Assembly (NCBI GenBank): GCA_033856535.1
Contig: JAWVEV010000116.1
Span: forward strand, 1 to 50,889
Direction of reading: 5' to 3'
Length of the DNA stretch: 50,889 bases
Origin: JAWVEV01 sp033856535
GTDB lineage: Bacteria > Actinomycetota > Thermoleophilia > Miltoncostaeales > Miltoncostaeaceae
Shown here: positions 1-8,882 of the stretch, piece after piece
How the letters are laid out: each line of letters starts with the position of its first letter
Position numbering within the stretch: position 1 is the first letter of the stretch
The notes under the pieces: model-generated
Seen by the model: only the letters and a program-made list of their open reading frames with translations
The model's database searches: none
What the model was told of the DNA's origin: nothing
Program-made: the position numbers and the translations under genes

Positions 1-969
1 TACCTCAGCTTCGTGCCGGCCGTCTTCTGGAGCGCGATCCGCGCCGGGAAGGTCGACGTGGTGATGGTCACCTCGCCGCCGCTCTTCCCCGCGCTGGCCG
101 GCGCCGCGGTGGCCCTGCTGCGCCGCGCCCGGCTGGTGCTCGACCTGCGCGACCTGTGGCCCGACGAGATCATCGCCGTCGGCGCCGCGGCCGAGGGCTC
201 CAGGGCGGTGAAGGTGATGCGGGCGCTGGAGCGCTGGAGCTACCGGCGCTCGGACAAGGTGGCCTGCACGACGCCGGCCTTCATGGAGACCGTCGCCGGC
301 CGCGGGGTCCCGCCCGAGCGCCTGATGCTCCTGCCGAACGGCGCCGACCTCGAGCTCTTCAAACCGATGCCGCGCGACAACCCGGTGGCCCGCGAGCTCG
401 GCCTGGGCGACCGCTTCGTGATCGCCTACTCCGGCCTGCTGGGCCTGAAGCACGGGCTGGAGACCCTGGTCGAGGCCGCGGACCTGCTGCGCGGCGAGCC
501 CGAGATCGCGTTCCTGATCCAGGGCGACGGGCCGGCCCGGGGGTCCCTCGAGGACATGGTCCGGGCGAAGGGCCTCACGAACGTGACGATCGCGCCGGCG
601 CGCCCGATCGACGACATCCCCGGCGTCCTGGCCGGCGCGGACATCTGCGCGACCAACCTGCTGCCGGACGAGTACCTCCACAAGATCATCCCGGTGAAGC
701 TCTTCGAGTACATGGCCATGGAGCGGCCGATCGTGGCCGCGATCCACGGCGAGGGAGCGCGCGTGGTGCGCGAGGCGGAGGCGGGCATCGTGGTGCCGCC
801 CTCCGACGCGCGGGCGTTCGCCGACGCGGTGCTGGAGCTCTTTCGCGATCCGGAGCGCCGGCGGGCGATGGGCAAGAGCGGCCGGCGATACGTGGAGCAG
901 GGCTACTCCCGGGCGGCCACCGCGGCCCGCCTGGAGGAGGCGATGCTGGAGCTGGTCGCCCGCCGCTGA
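1..969 (+). CDS. Glycosyltransferase family 4, 5' end outside the window
   Basis: The reading frame is open from base 1 (Y-L-S-F-V-P-A...), so the N-terminus lies upstream; about 322 residues are visible and the TGA stop is at 967-969. The product fits a retaining GT-B glycosyltransferase (Glycos_transf_1/WbuB-like) that adds a sugar to a lipid-linked oligosaccharide on the cytoplasmic face of the membrane. Visible family marks are the DLRDLWPDE segment at the end of the N-terminal lobe, the start of the C-terminal Rossmann lobe (IAYSGLLGLKHGLETL), and the donor-binding loop with the E-x7-E type region around PVKLFEYMAMERPIV. Its orientation and content match the polysaccharide genes downstream. 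The sugar donor and acceptor cannot be read from the sequence. Confidence 0.9.
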   Translation, partial: YLSFVPAVFWSAIRAGKVDVVMVTSPPLFPALAGAAVALLRRARLVLDLRDLWPDEIIAVGAAAEGSRAVKVMRALERWSYRRSDKVACTTPAFMETVAGRGVPPERLMLLPNGADLELFKPMPRDNPVARELGLGDRFVIAYSGLLGLKHGLETLVEAADLLRGEPEIAFLIQGDGPARGSLEDMVRAKGLTNVTIAPARPIDDIPGVLAGADICATNLLPDEYLHKIIPVKLFEYMAMERPIVAAIHGEGARVVREAEAGIVVPPSDARAFADAVLELFRDPERRRAMGKSGRRYVEQGYSRAATAARLEEAMLELVARR

Positions 970-994
970 GGCCCGGGCGGGCGCCGGTCCTGGC

Positions 995-1885
995 TCAGGC
1001 CAGCGCGGCCCCGATGCCGTCGAGCTGCTCGGGGAGCATGCGTCGCCAGTAGCGCGCCTCGTGGCAGCCGGCCGAGAGGCCGCCGGCGGGGGTCTCGAGG
1101 CAGGCGTCGCGCAGCGTCCGGGCCGCGCCGGCGAACGGGTCGCTCTCGCCGCAGTCGATCCGCACGACAAGGCCGCCCAGGCGGCCGGCGCCGGCGATGA
1201 CGTCGTGGGCGCGGAAGTCCTCGTCCGAGTCGAAGGCGTCCGGCACCGCGCCGCGCTGCGCCTCGCGGCTGGTCCAGACCGCGGGGCTCACGGCGGTGAC
1301 CGCGCGGAAGGCGTGCGGGCGCGTCTCGGCGGCCAGCAGCGCGCCGTAGCCGCCCATCGACCAGCCCAGCAGGGCGCGCCGCGGCGCGAGGCCGAGCCGG
1401 TCCGCGCAGAGCGGCAGCACCTCGTCGAGGAGCATGGCCAACCGGTCCTCACCGCCGGCGCGGGGGTGCCAGTACGAGCCCCCGCCGTCCACGGCCACCA
1501 GCGCGAACGGCGGGACCCCGCGGCCCGCGACGGCCTGGGCGAGGGCGTCGGCGGCCCACAGGTCGCGGAGCGTCCCCGCCCCGGTCCCGCCGCGGCCGGG
1601 CAGGCAGAAGCAGACCGGGAGGCGCGCCTGCCGCTCCGGCCCCGGAGGCCGCACGGCGGCGTAGCCGACCTCGGCGCCGAGGACCCCCGAGCGGAAGCTC
1701 CCCTCGAGCACCCGGGCGGCCGAGGCCGGCGGCCGGGTCGGCTCGGGCCCGCAGTCGCGCGTGAGCCGGTCGTAGACCCGCCGCGGGTCGACCGCGGCCG
1801 CGGCGGCGCCGGCGGCGGCGACGGCGGCGCCCGCGCCGAGCAGGGCCTGGCGGCGGGTGACGCGGCGGCGGGACGCATCGGCCAC
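995..1885 (-). CDS. Tat-exported alpha/beta-hydrolase, esterase (PF00756-like)
   Basis: A 296-residue secreted serine esterase/acyl hydrolase. The N-terminus carries a twin-arginine signal (T-R-R-Q-A-L-L-G at residues 10-17) followed by an Ala-rich hydrophobic stretch to about residue 31, so export in folded form is likely. The nucleophile elbow G-W-S-M-G places the catalytic Ser at 176; Asp249 (DCGESDPF) and His275 (GCHEARYW) complete a plausible triad in the right order. It is convergent with the upstream glycosyltransferase (25 bp gap). The GTG start is supported by a TAGCGT box ending 6 bases before it, a likely leaderless promoter. A role in removing acyl groups from polysaccharide is inferred only from context; the substrate is unknown. 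Confidence 0.85.
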   Translation of the reverse strand: MADASRRRVTRRQALLGAGAAVAAAGAAAAAVDPRRVYDRLTRDCGPEPTRPPASAARVLEGSFRSGVLGAEVGYAAVRPPGPERQARLPVCFCLPGRGGTGAGTLRDLWAADALAQAVAGRGVPPFALVAVDGGGSYWHPRAGGEDRLAMLLDEVLPLCADRLGLAPRRALLGWSMGGYGALLAAETRPHAFRAVTAVSPAVWTSREAQRGAVPDAFDSDEDFRAHDVIAGAGRLGGLVVRIDCGESDPFAGAARTLRDACLETPAGGLSAGCHEARYWRRMLPEQLDGIGAALA

Positions 1886-1897
1886 GCGGGCACGCTA
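1886..1897 (-). promoter_or_regulatory. Probable leaderless promoter -10 box of the esterase
   Basis: TAGCGT (1897-1892 on the minus strand), then exactly six bases, then the GTG start at 1885. The same TANNNT-N6-GTG layout precedes three other genes in the window. There is no Shine-Dalgarno sequence in the gap. Confidence 0.5.
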
Positions 1898-2606
1898 CCC
1901 GGACCCGGCGTCGGCGTCGTCCGGCGGCGTCGCGGGTAGGCGGAGGTGATGGGCGCCGCCGGATGGACCAATGCGGTCATCGCGATCGCCATCGCCGCCC
2001 GTGATCGCGTGGCGCGAGCTCGAGTGCCGGAAGTGACCCTCGAGGGCGTTCCCCGCGCCCCGATTGACGCCGCCGGCGCCAATCGGCAGGCTTGGAGGGA
2101 ACCTCCAAAAAGGTCAACTTCACCGACGGTGGGCCGACAGATCCAGGGACCGCTCCGGGCCACCCGGAAACCCTCCTTCCGCCCGGGGAGGAGGATGACC
2201 CGCAGGACGTCACCGCCCGCGGCGGCGCCGCGGCGTGCGCCACTTGGCACGGCCGAGCGCAGGACCCGCCGGGGGCCCGTCGAACCTCCGTCCCGGCCGC
2301 CCGCGCGACCGGAGGTGCCCCTCGTCCCGTTTCGTGAAGCGAAACCCTGAAATGCACCTTTCGGCGCATGGCGTCACGATGGGTTCCGGAGGGACCCGGG
2401 TGCGAGCACGGATTGGGGCAGATAACAGAGACTGGCGATCCATGGGCGAGCCGGGGCGGCTCGCGCGGGGGATGGCCCGCGATCTCATGGCGGCGTGTCG
2501 CCTAACCGAACGGCGTCCCGCCAACCCAACCTTCGTAGGGCGCGCCCTTTAGGGCAGGCATGGTCTTCTTGGTGCGAACGAGACAACGACGCTAGGTCAT
2601 TCACGG
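1886..2606. other. 721-bp non-coding region before the sugar-phosphate transferase
   Basis: No ORF here has convincing protein character. It is richer in A/T-containing words than the flanks. It holds several inverted repeats: a stem pairing CCGATTG (2060-2066) with CAATCGG (2080-2086) around an inner CGCC/GGCG; a perfect 7-bp inverted repeat TTGGAGG-GAA-CCTCCAA (2092-2108); GTTTCG/CGAAAC (about 2329-2345); and the palindrome AGGGCGCGCCCT (2537-2548). The distance and the hairpins suggest a long 5' leader or a small RNA controlling the polysaccharide locus. I could not match it to a known riboswitch. Confidence 0.4.
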
Positions 2607-4088
2607 ATGTCGACCCTCATGCCGCCAAACACCACGGTCTCTGCCCCGACCGAGAAGCGCCAAGCCGTCGCCCGGAAGCGCGCCGGCAGCCCGCGCCTTC
2701 CCGCGCTGCTGCTGTGGGACATGCTGGTCCCGGTGGCGCTGTTCGCCATGACCGGCGCCCTCACCGGCTCAGCGGTCTTCGGCGAGCAGTTCGCCGGCAA
2801 CTGGACCCGGCCGTTCGACCCGATCGCGATCATCATGATCGCCCTCGCCCCGCTCGGGCTGGCCCTCGCCTCCGGCTACCGGCAGGAGAGCCTCTCGGCC
2901 CCGGAGGGCGTGCAGCGCCTCGGCCGCTTCTACCTCGTGGCGGCCCTCCTCGCCTGGATCGGCTGGCTCGCCGGCGCGGCGTTCGGCCAGAGCCCCGACC
3001 TGGCGCAGTTCGCCGTGGTCTCCGCGGTGCTCCCGATCGGCTGGATGGCCGGCCGCTGGGCGGTCGACATCAGCCAGCTGCGCGCCACCCAGCGCGTCGT
3101 CGTGATCGGCACCGGCCAGGTGGCCCGCCGCATCATCGACCTGACCCAGCGCCACCCCAAGATGCGCGTGAAGGTCATCGGCTGCATCGACGACGACCCG
3201 GTGGACCTCGGCCCCAACGCCCCGCCCGTGATCGGCGGCCTGCGCGACCTGCGCGCGGTGCTGGCCGAGGGCGGCGTGGACCGGGTGGTCGTGGCCTTCT
3301 CGATCCGCGACGACTCCGAGATCCTCGGCGTCCTGCGGGACTGTGACGACTACGGCGTGTCCCTGGCCGTCGTGCCCCGCATGTTCGACCTGATGGGCCC
3401 GCAGCCCACGGCGCACTCCTTCGGCGGACTCGCCATGGTGGCCGTCCGCGGCCGCTCGAGCACCTCGTTCCCCCGCCTGGTCAAGCGCGCCATCGACCTC
3501 TTCGGCGCCACCGCCATCCTCGTGCTGACCTCCCCGGTCATGCTGCTGTCGGCCCTCGCGATCAAGGCCACCGACCGCGGCCCGGTCTTCTTCCGCCAGG
3601 TCCGCGTGGGCCGCGACGGCGAGCTCTTCAACATCGTCAAGTTCCGGACCATGCTGGTGAACGCGGAGCGGCACGACGCGCACCAGCTCGAGGGCCTCGC
3701 CAACGGCCACGTCTCGATCCACGACGTCGTCAAGACGATCAAGAACGACGACGACTGGCGCATCACCAAGGTCGGCAAGCTCCTCCGCAAGACCAGCCTC
3801 GACGAGCTCCCCCAGCTCTGGAACGTCATCCGCGGCGAGATGAGCCTCGTCGGCCCGCGGCCGCTCCGCCCCTTCGAGGTGGACAGCCTCTCCGGCTGGC
3901 AGCTCGCCCGGCAGAGCGTCCCGCCCGGGATCACCGGCCTCTGGCAGATCCTCGGCCGCAGCGAGATCGACTGGGACGAGCGCATGCAGCTCGACTACGA
4001 CTACGCCCGCCACTGGTCGCTCCGCAACGACCTGCGGATCATGGTGGAGACGGTTCGCGTGGTCGTCCTCCGGAAGGGCGCCAACTAG
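2607..4088 (+). CDS. Exopolysaccharide polyprenyl-phosphate sugar-1-phosphate transferase
   Basis: 493-residue initiating enzyme of Wzx/Wzy-type polysaccharide synthesis. It transfers a hexose-1-phosphate from a nucleotide sugar to undecaprenyl phosphate at the inner membrane. There are four N-terminal membrane helices (roughly 35-55, 72-90, 107-125, 135-150), a CoA-binding/Rossmann-like central domain starting at VVVIGTGQVARR (164-174), and a C-terminal bacterial sugar transferase domain (PF02397, about 290-493) with KFRTM (345-349), DELPQ (399-403) and GPRPL (416-420). Length and domain order match the WcaJ/EpsE/CpsE type. The ATG at 2607 has no clear RBS; a CTAGGT box about ten bases upstream with TTGGTG 17 bp before it could give an almost leaderless transcript. 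ATG at 2619 is an alternative start. Confidence 0.95.
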   Translation: MSTLMPPNTTVSAPTEKRQAVARKRAGSPRLPALLLWDMLVPVALFAMTGALTGSAVFGEQFAGNWTRPFDPIAIIMIALAPLGLALASGYRQESLSAPEGVQRLGRFYLVAALLAWIGWLAGAAFGQSPDLAQFAVVSAVLPIGWMAGRWAVDISQLRATQRVVVIGTGQVARRIIDLTQRHPKMRVKVIGCIDDDPVDLGPNAPPVIGGLRDLRAVLAEGGVDRVVVAFSIRDDSEILGVLRDCDDYGVSLAVVPRMFDLMGPQPTAHSFGGLAMVAVRGRSSTSFPRLVKRAIDLFGATAILVLTSPVMLLSALAIKATDRGPVFFRQVRVGRDGELFNIVKFRTMLVNAERHDAHQLEGLANGHVSIHDVVKTIKNDDDWRITKVGKLLRKTSLDELPQLWNVIRGEMSLVGPRPLRPFEVDSLSGWQLARQSVPPGITGLWQILGRSEIDWDERMQLDYDYARHWSLRNDLRIMVETVRVVVLRKGAN

Positions 4089-4513
4089 GTCGCGCTCCGG
4101 GGCCCCGGCCCCGGAGGCACCCCGCCTCACGACGCGGACCCGCCGGGGCCGGGTCCCCTTGCGCCGGCTCGCGCCTCTCGCGGCCGGCGCCTCGCTCTTG
4201 GCGGCCCGGCGCCGCCGCCCTCGGGGCGGCCCCTGCCGGGCGGCCTTCCGAAGACCGGGGTTCGGGAGCGTCCGCTCGACCGCGGCCGACGGGCACGCCG
4301 ACGGCTGGACCGGCCTGGTCACGCGCTCGTCGCCCGGATCGCCGCCGCTCACGAGACGCCGCGCCGAGCCCCCCGGGCGGGCCTCCTCGGCTCGACCTCC
4401 GGGGAGCGCGCGAACTGGTCAGAGGTGCGTTCTGCGGATCGGGATCGGCTGCCTTAATCCTGTGGTCCACAGCAATCGGGTCCACACCCCGCGCCCTCGA
4501 GAGGCCCATCGAC
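4089..4513. other. 425-bp intergenic region with a terminator-like hairpin
   Basis: It begins with a strong hairpin just after the transferase stop (listed separately). The rest is GC-rich with no ORF of protein character. The last 70 bases are less GC-rich (TTAATCCTGTGGTCCACAGC) and probably hold the promoter of the secreted protein at 4514, but I cannot assign -35/-10 boxes with confidence. Confidence 0.4.
4095..4116 (+). terminator. Hairpin after the sugar-phosphate transferase
   Basis: CTCCGGGGC (4095-4103) pairs with GCCCCGGAG (4108-4116) around a 4-base loop, seven bases after the TAG stop. There is no U tract, which is common for terminators in very GC-rich actinobacteria. It probably ends the transcript of the gene at 2607. 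Confidence 0.55.
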
Positions 4514-7500
4514 ATGGCGACCATGCCCACCCGGCTCCCCACCAGAAAGCGCGTGCTCTGCACGCTCGCCGCAACCGCGGCAGCCACCCTGATCGCCGGC
4601 GGCGGATCCGCCGCCGCCGCGACCATCCCCACCGTCTTCGATTTCGCCGCCCCGGTTGCCGGGACGGTCGCCGACAATGACGGGCAGGGGACCGGGTTCG
4701 AGAGCGTCCAGCCGAACAAGACCGGCACCGAGTACAAGCCGTCGCTCCTCGACCTGGCCGGCGGCGTCCTGAACGTCAACTCGACCACGGGTGACATCGG
4801 GAACCCCGACACGCAGGACAACGCGCTGCAGGTGACCTTCGACGGCACCGCGGGCTACACGGTCTCCAGCACCCTCAAGGGCCCGCTCCCCATCGTCGCC
4901 CAGGCCAACTCGTTCCAGTCGGCCGGCATCTTCGTTGGCTCGGACTTCGACAACTACGTGAAGCTGGTCGCCGGCGTCAGCCCGACCGGCCCGCGGCTGC
5001 ACATGGCGTTCGAGAACGCCGGCGTGCTGAAGCAGAAGAACATCGACTTCCCGGTCAGCACGGCCGGCTGGGTGCAGCTGATCCTGACCGTCGGCCTCGA
5101 CGGGAAGGTCACCGGCAAGGCGATCGTCGACGGCACCGAGGTCACGGTCTGGACGACCCCCGAGGCGCTCCCGGGCGCGCTCAGCGCCACCGCGAAGGCC
5201 GGCATCGCCACCACCAGCGCGAACGGCCAGCCCTCCTTCAAGGCGCCCTACGAGAACTGGGCCGTCATGCCAATGGGCCAGACCCTGGCGCCCCCGGTCG
5301 TGGGCAACGTGGTGGCCTTCAAGCCCAAGCGCACGGTGATCCGCGGCAACAAGGGCGCCGGCGGCCTGGTGGTCCCGGGCTTCGGCGAGTTCGGCAACCG
5401 CACCCTGCCGACCGCGCTGGCCCAGAACCCGCTCACCGGCCAGCTCTACGTGGGCACGCAGTTCGGAAAGATCTACGTCTTCAATCTCGACGCGAACAAC
5501 AACGCGACGCTGTCGTCGACGATCAACTCGATCTACGACACCGCGAACACGACCTTCGACGGCTCGCCCGAGCCGACCCAGAAGGGCCGCCAGGTGACCG
5601 GCATCCGCTTCGCGCCGACCGGCGAGAACGGCAACGCCGTCCTCTACGTCACCCACTCGGACCCGGAGATCTTCGAGGCCAACGCGCCCGGCACGTCCAC
5701 GGTCGACCCGAGCTCGGGGATGCTCACCAAGCTCGTGATCGACGCGCAGGGCAACGTCGTGTCGCGCGCCGACCTGATCAAGGGCCTGCCGCGCTCCGGC
5801 GAGAACCACGGCCCCAACGGCATGGACTGGGGCCCCGACGGCTGGCTCTACGTGTCGCTCGGCGGCAACACGAACAACGGCGCCCAGAGCGAGGAGTTCA
5901 GCTACTTCCCCGAGACGCCGCTGTCGGCCTCGATCATCCGGGTCAACCCGGCCGCGATCACCTCGACCATCGACGCCAGCAAGGGCTCGCGCTTCTTCTT
6001 CACCAGCCCGCCGGCGGAGACGTACACCCTGGCCGGCAACGCGAGCGACAACGGCACGGTGCCGGGCAAGCTCGAGCTGTACGCCACCGGGTTCCGCAAC
6101 GGCTACGACCTGCTCTGGCACACCGACGGCAAGCTCTACACCGCCGAGAACGAGTCCAACACCGGCTACGGCACCTCGCCCGGCGCCGCCGACGGCTGCC
6201 CCGGCTTCACCGCGGTGGACCAGCCGACCACCGCCGACGAGTTCTTCCTCGTCCACGCGGGCCAGTACCACGGGCACCCGAACCCCTCGCGCGGCGAGTG
6301 CGAGCCGAGCGGCGGCGTCAAGCCGATCGCGACCTTCAGCGTCAGCTCGTCGAGCACCGGCGTCGAGGAGTACACCTCCAACGCCTTCGGCAACCTGCTG
6401 AAGGGCCAGGTCCTGGTGACCAACTACGCCCAGGGCGACAACATCGTCCGGCTGAAGCTGAACGACGACGGCACCGCCGTGACCGAGAAGGCCACGCTGG
6501 CCTCGAACTTCAGCGACCCGGTCAACCTGCTGGTCGCCAAGGACGGCGCGATCTTCGTCGCCGAGCACTCGAACACCGGCGACAGCTTCGCCCAGGTCAG
6601 CGTGCTCGAGCCGGTCGCGCTCGCCTGCCCCAAGCCGGGCAGCCCGAACGTCGACTCCGACGACGACGGCTACCTGGACTCGGACGAGACCGCCAACGGC
6701 ACCAACATGTGCAACCCGGCCGAGGCCCCGCGCGACTTCGACAAGGACAAGATCTCGGACCTGCTCGACCCGGACGACGACAACGACGGCGTCCCGGACG
6801 TGACGGACCGCTTCCAGCTCGACGCCACCAACGGCGCGGGCACGGTCCTCCCCTGGGTGCAGCAGTTCGACCAGAGCGACTCCGGCGGGTACTACGGCTC
6901 CGGCTTCGGCGGGGTCCAGCTCTCCTCCAAGGGCGGCGGCGCCCTGGCCGGCAAGGTCAGCGCCGGCGGCGCCGGCGGGTACCTGTCGATCACCTCGACC
7001 GACGGCACCCTCGAGGGCGCGGCCAACAACCAGCAGAACGCGCTCCAGCAGGGCTTCGTGCCCAACGGGCCGTTCGAGGCCAGCGTGATCGTCGGCAGCC
7101 CGTTCCCGGGCGGCCCGACCGCCAAGGAGAACGGCGGCATCTTCCTGGGTCCGGACGAGGACAACTACATCCGCCTCGCGGTGCACGCCAACGGCGGCAG
7201 CCCGGTGATCGAGCTCGGCAGCGAGCAGGGGGGCACCTTCACCCGCCGCGCCGCGCCGGCCCTTCCCGCGGGCAGCTCCAACGTCAAGCTGATGCTGAAC
7301 GGCGACCCGAGCTCCAACCGGGTGCGCGTCCGGTACCAGATCAACGGCGGCGAGGTGAAGACCATCGGGACCCTGACGGTCCCGGCCTCCTGGTTCGCGT
7401 CCCCGATGGCGGCCGGCCTGGTCACCACCAAGGGCGGCAGCTCCCGCGAGACCATCGCGTTCGTCTTCGACGCCTTCACCATCGCCGCCGGCCCCGCGGT

Positions 7501-7981
7501 GCCGCCGGCGAGCAAGACCGACCCGGACCTCGGGCCCGGCACCACCACGACCACGGACACCACGGTCAAGCCCCCGAAGCCCCCGACCAAGAACGCCGGC
7601 AAGGTGAAGCTGACCATCGCCCAGATGCGCATCAACCAGCGCATCTCCGCGGCGGCGATCCGGCGGGTCGCGATTCTCGAGGCCTTCCTGGAGGGCAGGC
7701 CCGCGCCGAAGTTCCCGCGGGTGACGCCGGCCAAGTTCGAGCTCACGGTCGCCCAGATGGCCATCAACCAGAAGATCGCCCAGGCGGCGGTCCGGCGGGT
7801 CGAGGCCCTCTCGGCGCGCCTGGCGGGCAGGAAGCCGGCCAAGCCGAGCACGAGCTCCGGCAAGGGCCGGATCACGGTCACCGCCGCGCAGATGCTGATC
7901 AACCAGCGCATCTCGCAGGCGGCCGTCCGGCGGGTGAACGCCCTCCAGGCGGCGGTGGACGCGGGGGCTCGACTCCCGTAG
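4514..7981 (+). CDS. Secreted sugar-dehydrogenase-like protein with lectin-like domains and a triple C-terminal repeat
   Basis: 1155-residue modular exported protein. Signal peptide at residues 1-36 (ends GGGSAAAA). Then come: a ConA/LamG-like domain (about 38-255; AGIFVGSDFDNYVKL); a beta-propeller resembling glucose/sorbosone dehydrogenases (about 270-700; RSGENHGPNGMDWGPDGWLYV contains the typical His); a thrombospondin-type-3-like acidic calcium-binding stretch (about 714-775; DSDDDG, DPDDDNDG); a second ConA-like domain (about 785-990; GGIFLGPDEDNYIRL); a Thr/Pro linker; and three copies of the N-Q-R-I repeat (about 1030-1151). A GAGAGG stretch lies upstream of the ATG. Probable role: extracellular sugar oxidation or binding in the cell-surface matrix. 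PQQ dependence is inferred from fold similarity, not shown. Confidence 0.85.
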   Translation: MATMPTRLPTRKRVLCTLAATAAATLIAGGGSAAAATIPTVFDFAAPVAGTVADNDGQGTGFESVQPNKTGTEYKPSLLDLAGGVLNVNSTTGDIGNPDTQDNALQVTFDGTAGYTVSSTLKGPLPIVAQANSFQSAGIFVGSDFDNYVKLVAGVSPTGPRLHMAFENAGVLKQKNIDFPVSTAGWVQLILTVGLDGKVTGKAIVDGTEVTVWTTPEALPGALSATAKAGIATTSANGQPSFKAPYENWAVMPMGQTLAPPVVGNVVAFKPKRTVIRGNKGAGGLVVPGFGEFGNRTLPTALAQNPLTGQLYVGTQFGKIYVFNLDANNNATLSSTINSIYDTANTTFDGSPEPTQKGRQVTGIRFAPTGENGNAVLYVTHSDPEIFEANAPGTSTVDPSSGMLTKLVIDAQGNVVSRADLIKGLPRSGENHGPNGMDWGPDGWLYVSLGGNTNNGAQSEEFSYFPETPLSASIIRVNPAAITSTIDASKGSRFFFTSPPAETYTLAGNASDNGTVPGKLELYATGFRNGYDLLWHTDGKLYTAENESNTGYGTSPGAADGCPGFTAVDQPTTADEFFLVHAGQYHGHPNPSRGECEPSGGVKPIATFSVSSSSTGVEEYTSNAFGNLLKGQVLVTNYAQGDNIVRLKLNDDGTAVTEKATLASNFSDPVNLLVAKDGAIFVAEHSNTGDSFAQVSVLEPVALACPKPGSPNVDSDDDGYLDSDETANGTNMCNPAEAPRDFDKDKISDLLDPDDDNDGVPDVTDRFQLDATNGAGTVLPWVQQFDQSDSGGYYGSGFGGVQLSSKGGGALAGKVSAGGAGGYLSITSTDGTLEGAANNQQNALQQGFVPNGPFEASVIVGSPFPGGPTAKENGGIFLGPDEDNYIRLAVHANGGSPVIELGSEQGGTFTRRAAPALPAGSSNVKLMLNGDPSSNRVRVRYQINGGEVKTIGTLTVPASWFASPMAAGLVTTKGGSSRETIAFVFDAFTIAAGPAVPPASKTDPDLGPGTTTTTDTTVKPPKPPTKNAGKVKLTIAQMRINQRISAAAIRRVAILEAFLEGRPAPKFPRVTPAKFELTVAQMAINQKIAQAAVRRVEALSARLAGRKPAKPSTSSGKGRITVTAAQMLINQRISQAAVRRVNALQAAVDAGARLP
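7592..7969 (+). repeat. Triple N-Q-R-I repeat array (array A)
   Basis: Three helical repeats begin near 7601, 7733 and 7862 with cores INQRISAAAIRRV, INQKIAQAAVRRV and INQRISQAAVRRV. They are compact, joined by short Pro/Lys linkers, and end the protein. This is the short form, without the D-G-x-I tail seen in arrays D, E and F. Confidence 0.9.
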
Positions 7982-7988
7982 CAAGCCT

Positions 7989-8034
7989 CGGGGGCCCTCT
8001 CGCGCCGGCGCCGCCGGCGCGGGGCGGGCCCCCG
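7989..8034 (+). terminator. Compound hairpin terminator after the 1155-residue protein
   Basis: An outer stem CGGGGGCCC (7989-7997)/GGGCCCCCG (8026-8034) encloses an inner stem GCGCCGG (8002-8008)/CCGGCGC (8014-8020). It starts eight bases after the TAG stop and separates this gene from the TauE-like gene. No U tract. Confidence 0.6.
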
Positions 8035-8081
8035 CGTGTGCCAGGGTCCCGGCGTGCCGCACGAACGCGCGGGGGGAACCA

Positions 8082-8882
8082 GTGGCCAGTGATCTGCTCG
8101 CCTGCCTCGGGGGCGGGCTGATCGCGTTCGCGGTCGCGGCGATCACGACGCCGGCGGGCCTGTCCGGCGCGGTGTTGCTGCTGCCGGTGCAGGTGGGCTT
8201 GCTCGGCGTTCCGAGCCCGGCCGCGACGCCCACCAACCTGATCTACAACGTCGTCGCGACCCCCGGGCCGCTGGCGGCGCACGGACGGCGGCTCCGGCTG
8301 GGCGGGCCGCTGGCGCGGGCGCTCATGATCGGCGCCGTCCCCGGCGTGATGGCCGGGGCGGCGCTGCGCGCCACGGTCCTCACCGGCCCCCGCGCCGTCG
8401 CCGCGATCATCGCCCTCGTGCTCCTGCCGCTCGGCGCCGTGCTCCTCACGGGGCGCCGGCCGCCTTCCGTGCGGCGCGCCCGGCCGGCGCTGTCACGGCC
8501 GGGCGCGCTCGCGGCCTTCGCGGGCGCCGTCGGCCTGATCGGCGGGCTCTACGGCATCGGCGGCGGGGCGGTGATCGCGCCGGCGCTGGCCGCGGCGGGG
8601 CACCGGATGGCGCGAGTGGTGCCGGCGGCCCTCACCGTGACGCTGGCGACCTCGGTCGCGGGGATCGCGGCGTTCGAGGCGATCGCGGTGCTGAAGCCGG
8701 GGCCGGACACGATCGGGCCCGACTGGATCCTCGGCCTCGCGATGGGCATCGGCGGCCTCCTGGGAGGGGCGCTCGGCGTGCGGCTCACGCGGCGGCTGCC
8801 GGAGCGCCTGCTGCGGCGGGCGCTCGGGCTGCTCGTGCTCGGGGTTGGCGTGCGCTACCTCGTTCAGGTCGTCCTGGGTTAG
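8082..8882 (+). CDS. TauE/SafE-family membrane exporter
   Basis: 266-residue polytopic membrane protein with seven or eight predicted helices arranged as two similar halves, as in the TauE/SafE (DUF81, PF01925) family of putative sulfite/organosulfonate or other anion exporters. The first half has the glycine-rich GGGLIAFAVAAITTPAGLSGAVLLLP and the second GLIGGLYGIGGGAVIAPAL, the family's repeated signature. The GTG start is supported by GGGGGGA five bases upstream. Its stop codon overlaps the stop of the convergent GH26-like gene by three bases (8880-8881 shared). The substrate is unknown; sulfite or sulfoacetate export would fit the sulfotransferase further along, but that link is speculative. 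Confidence 0.85.
   Translation: MASDLLACLGGGLIAFAVAAITTPAGLSGAVLLLPVQVGLLGVPSPAATPTNLIYNVVATPGPLAAHGRRLRLGGPLARALMIGAVPGVMAGAALRATVLTGPRAVAAIIALVLLPLGAVLLTGRRPPSVRRARPALSRPGALAAFAGAVGLIGGLYGIGGGAVIAPALAAAGHRMARVVPAALTVTLATSVAGIAAFEAIAVLKPGPDTIGPDWILGLAMGIGGLLGGALGVRLTRRLPERLLRRALGLLVLGVGVRYLVQVVLG

Noticed and set aside
2092..2108. Perfect inverted repeat as a terminator
   Set aside because: Only a 3-base loop, followed by A rather than U on the plus strand, and no gene ends just before it; more like an operator or chance palindrome.
2330..2480. Possible c-di-GMP or c-di-AMP riboswitch before the sugar-phosphate transferase
   Set aside because: I compared the segment with remembered consensus elements of both classes and found only short GC-rich similarities; the key conserved stretches are missing.
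4454..8236. A 1260-codon minus-strand frame opposite the dehydrogenase-like protein
   Set aside because: Shadow of strong codon bias; the plus-strand protein has coherent domains and a signal peptide.
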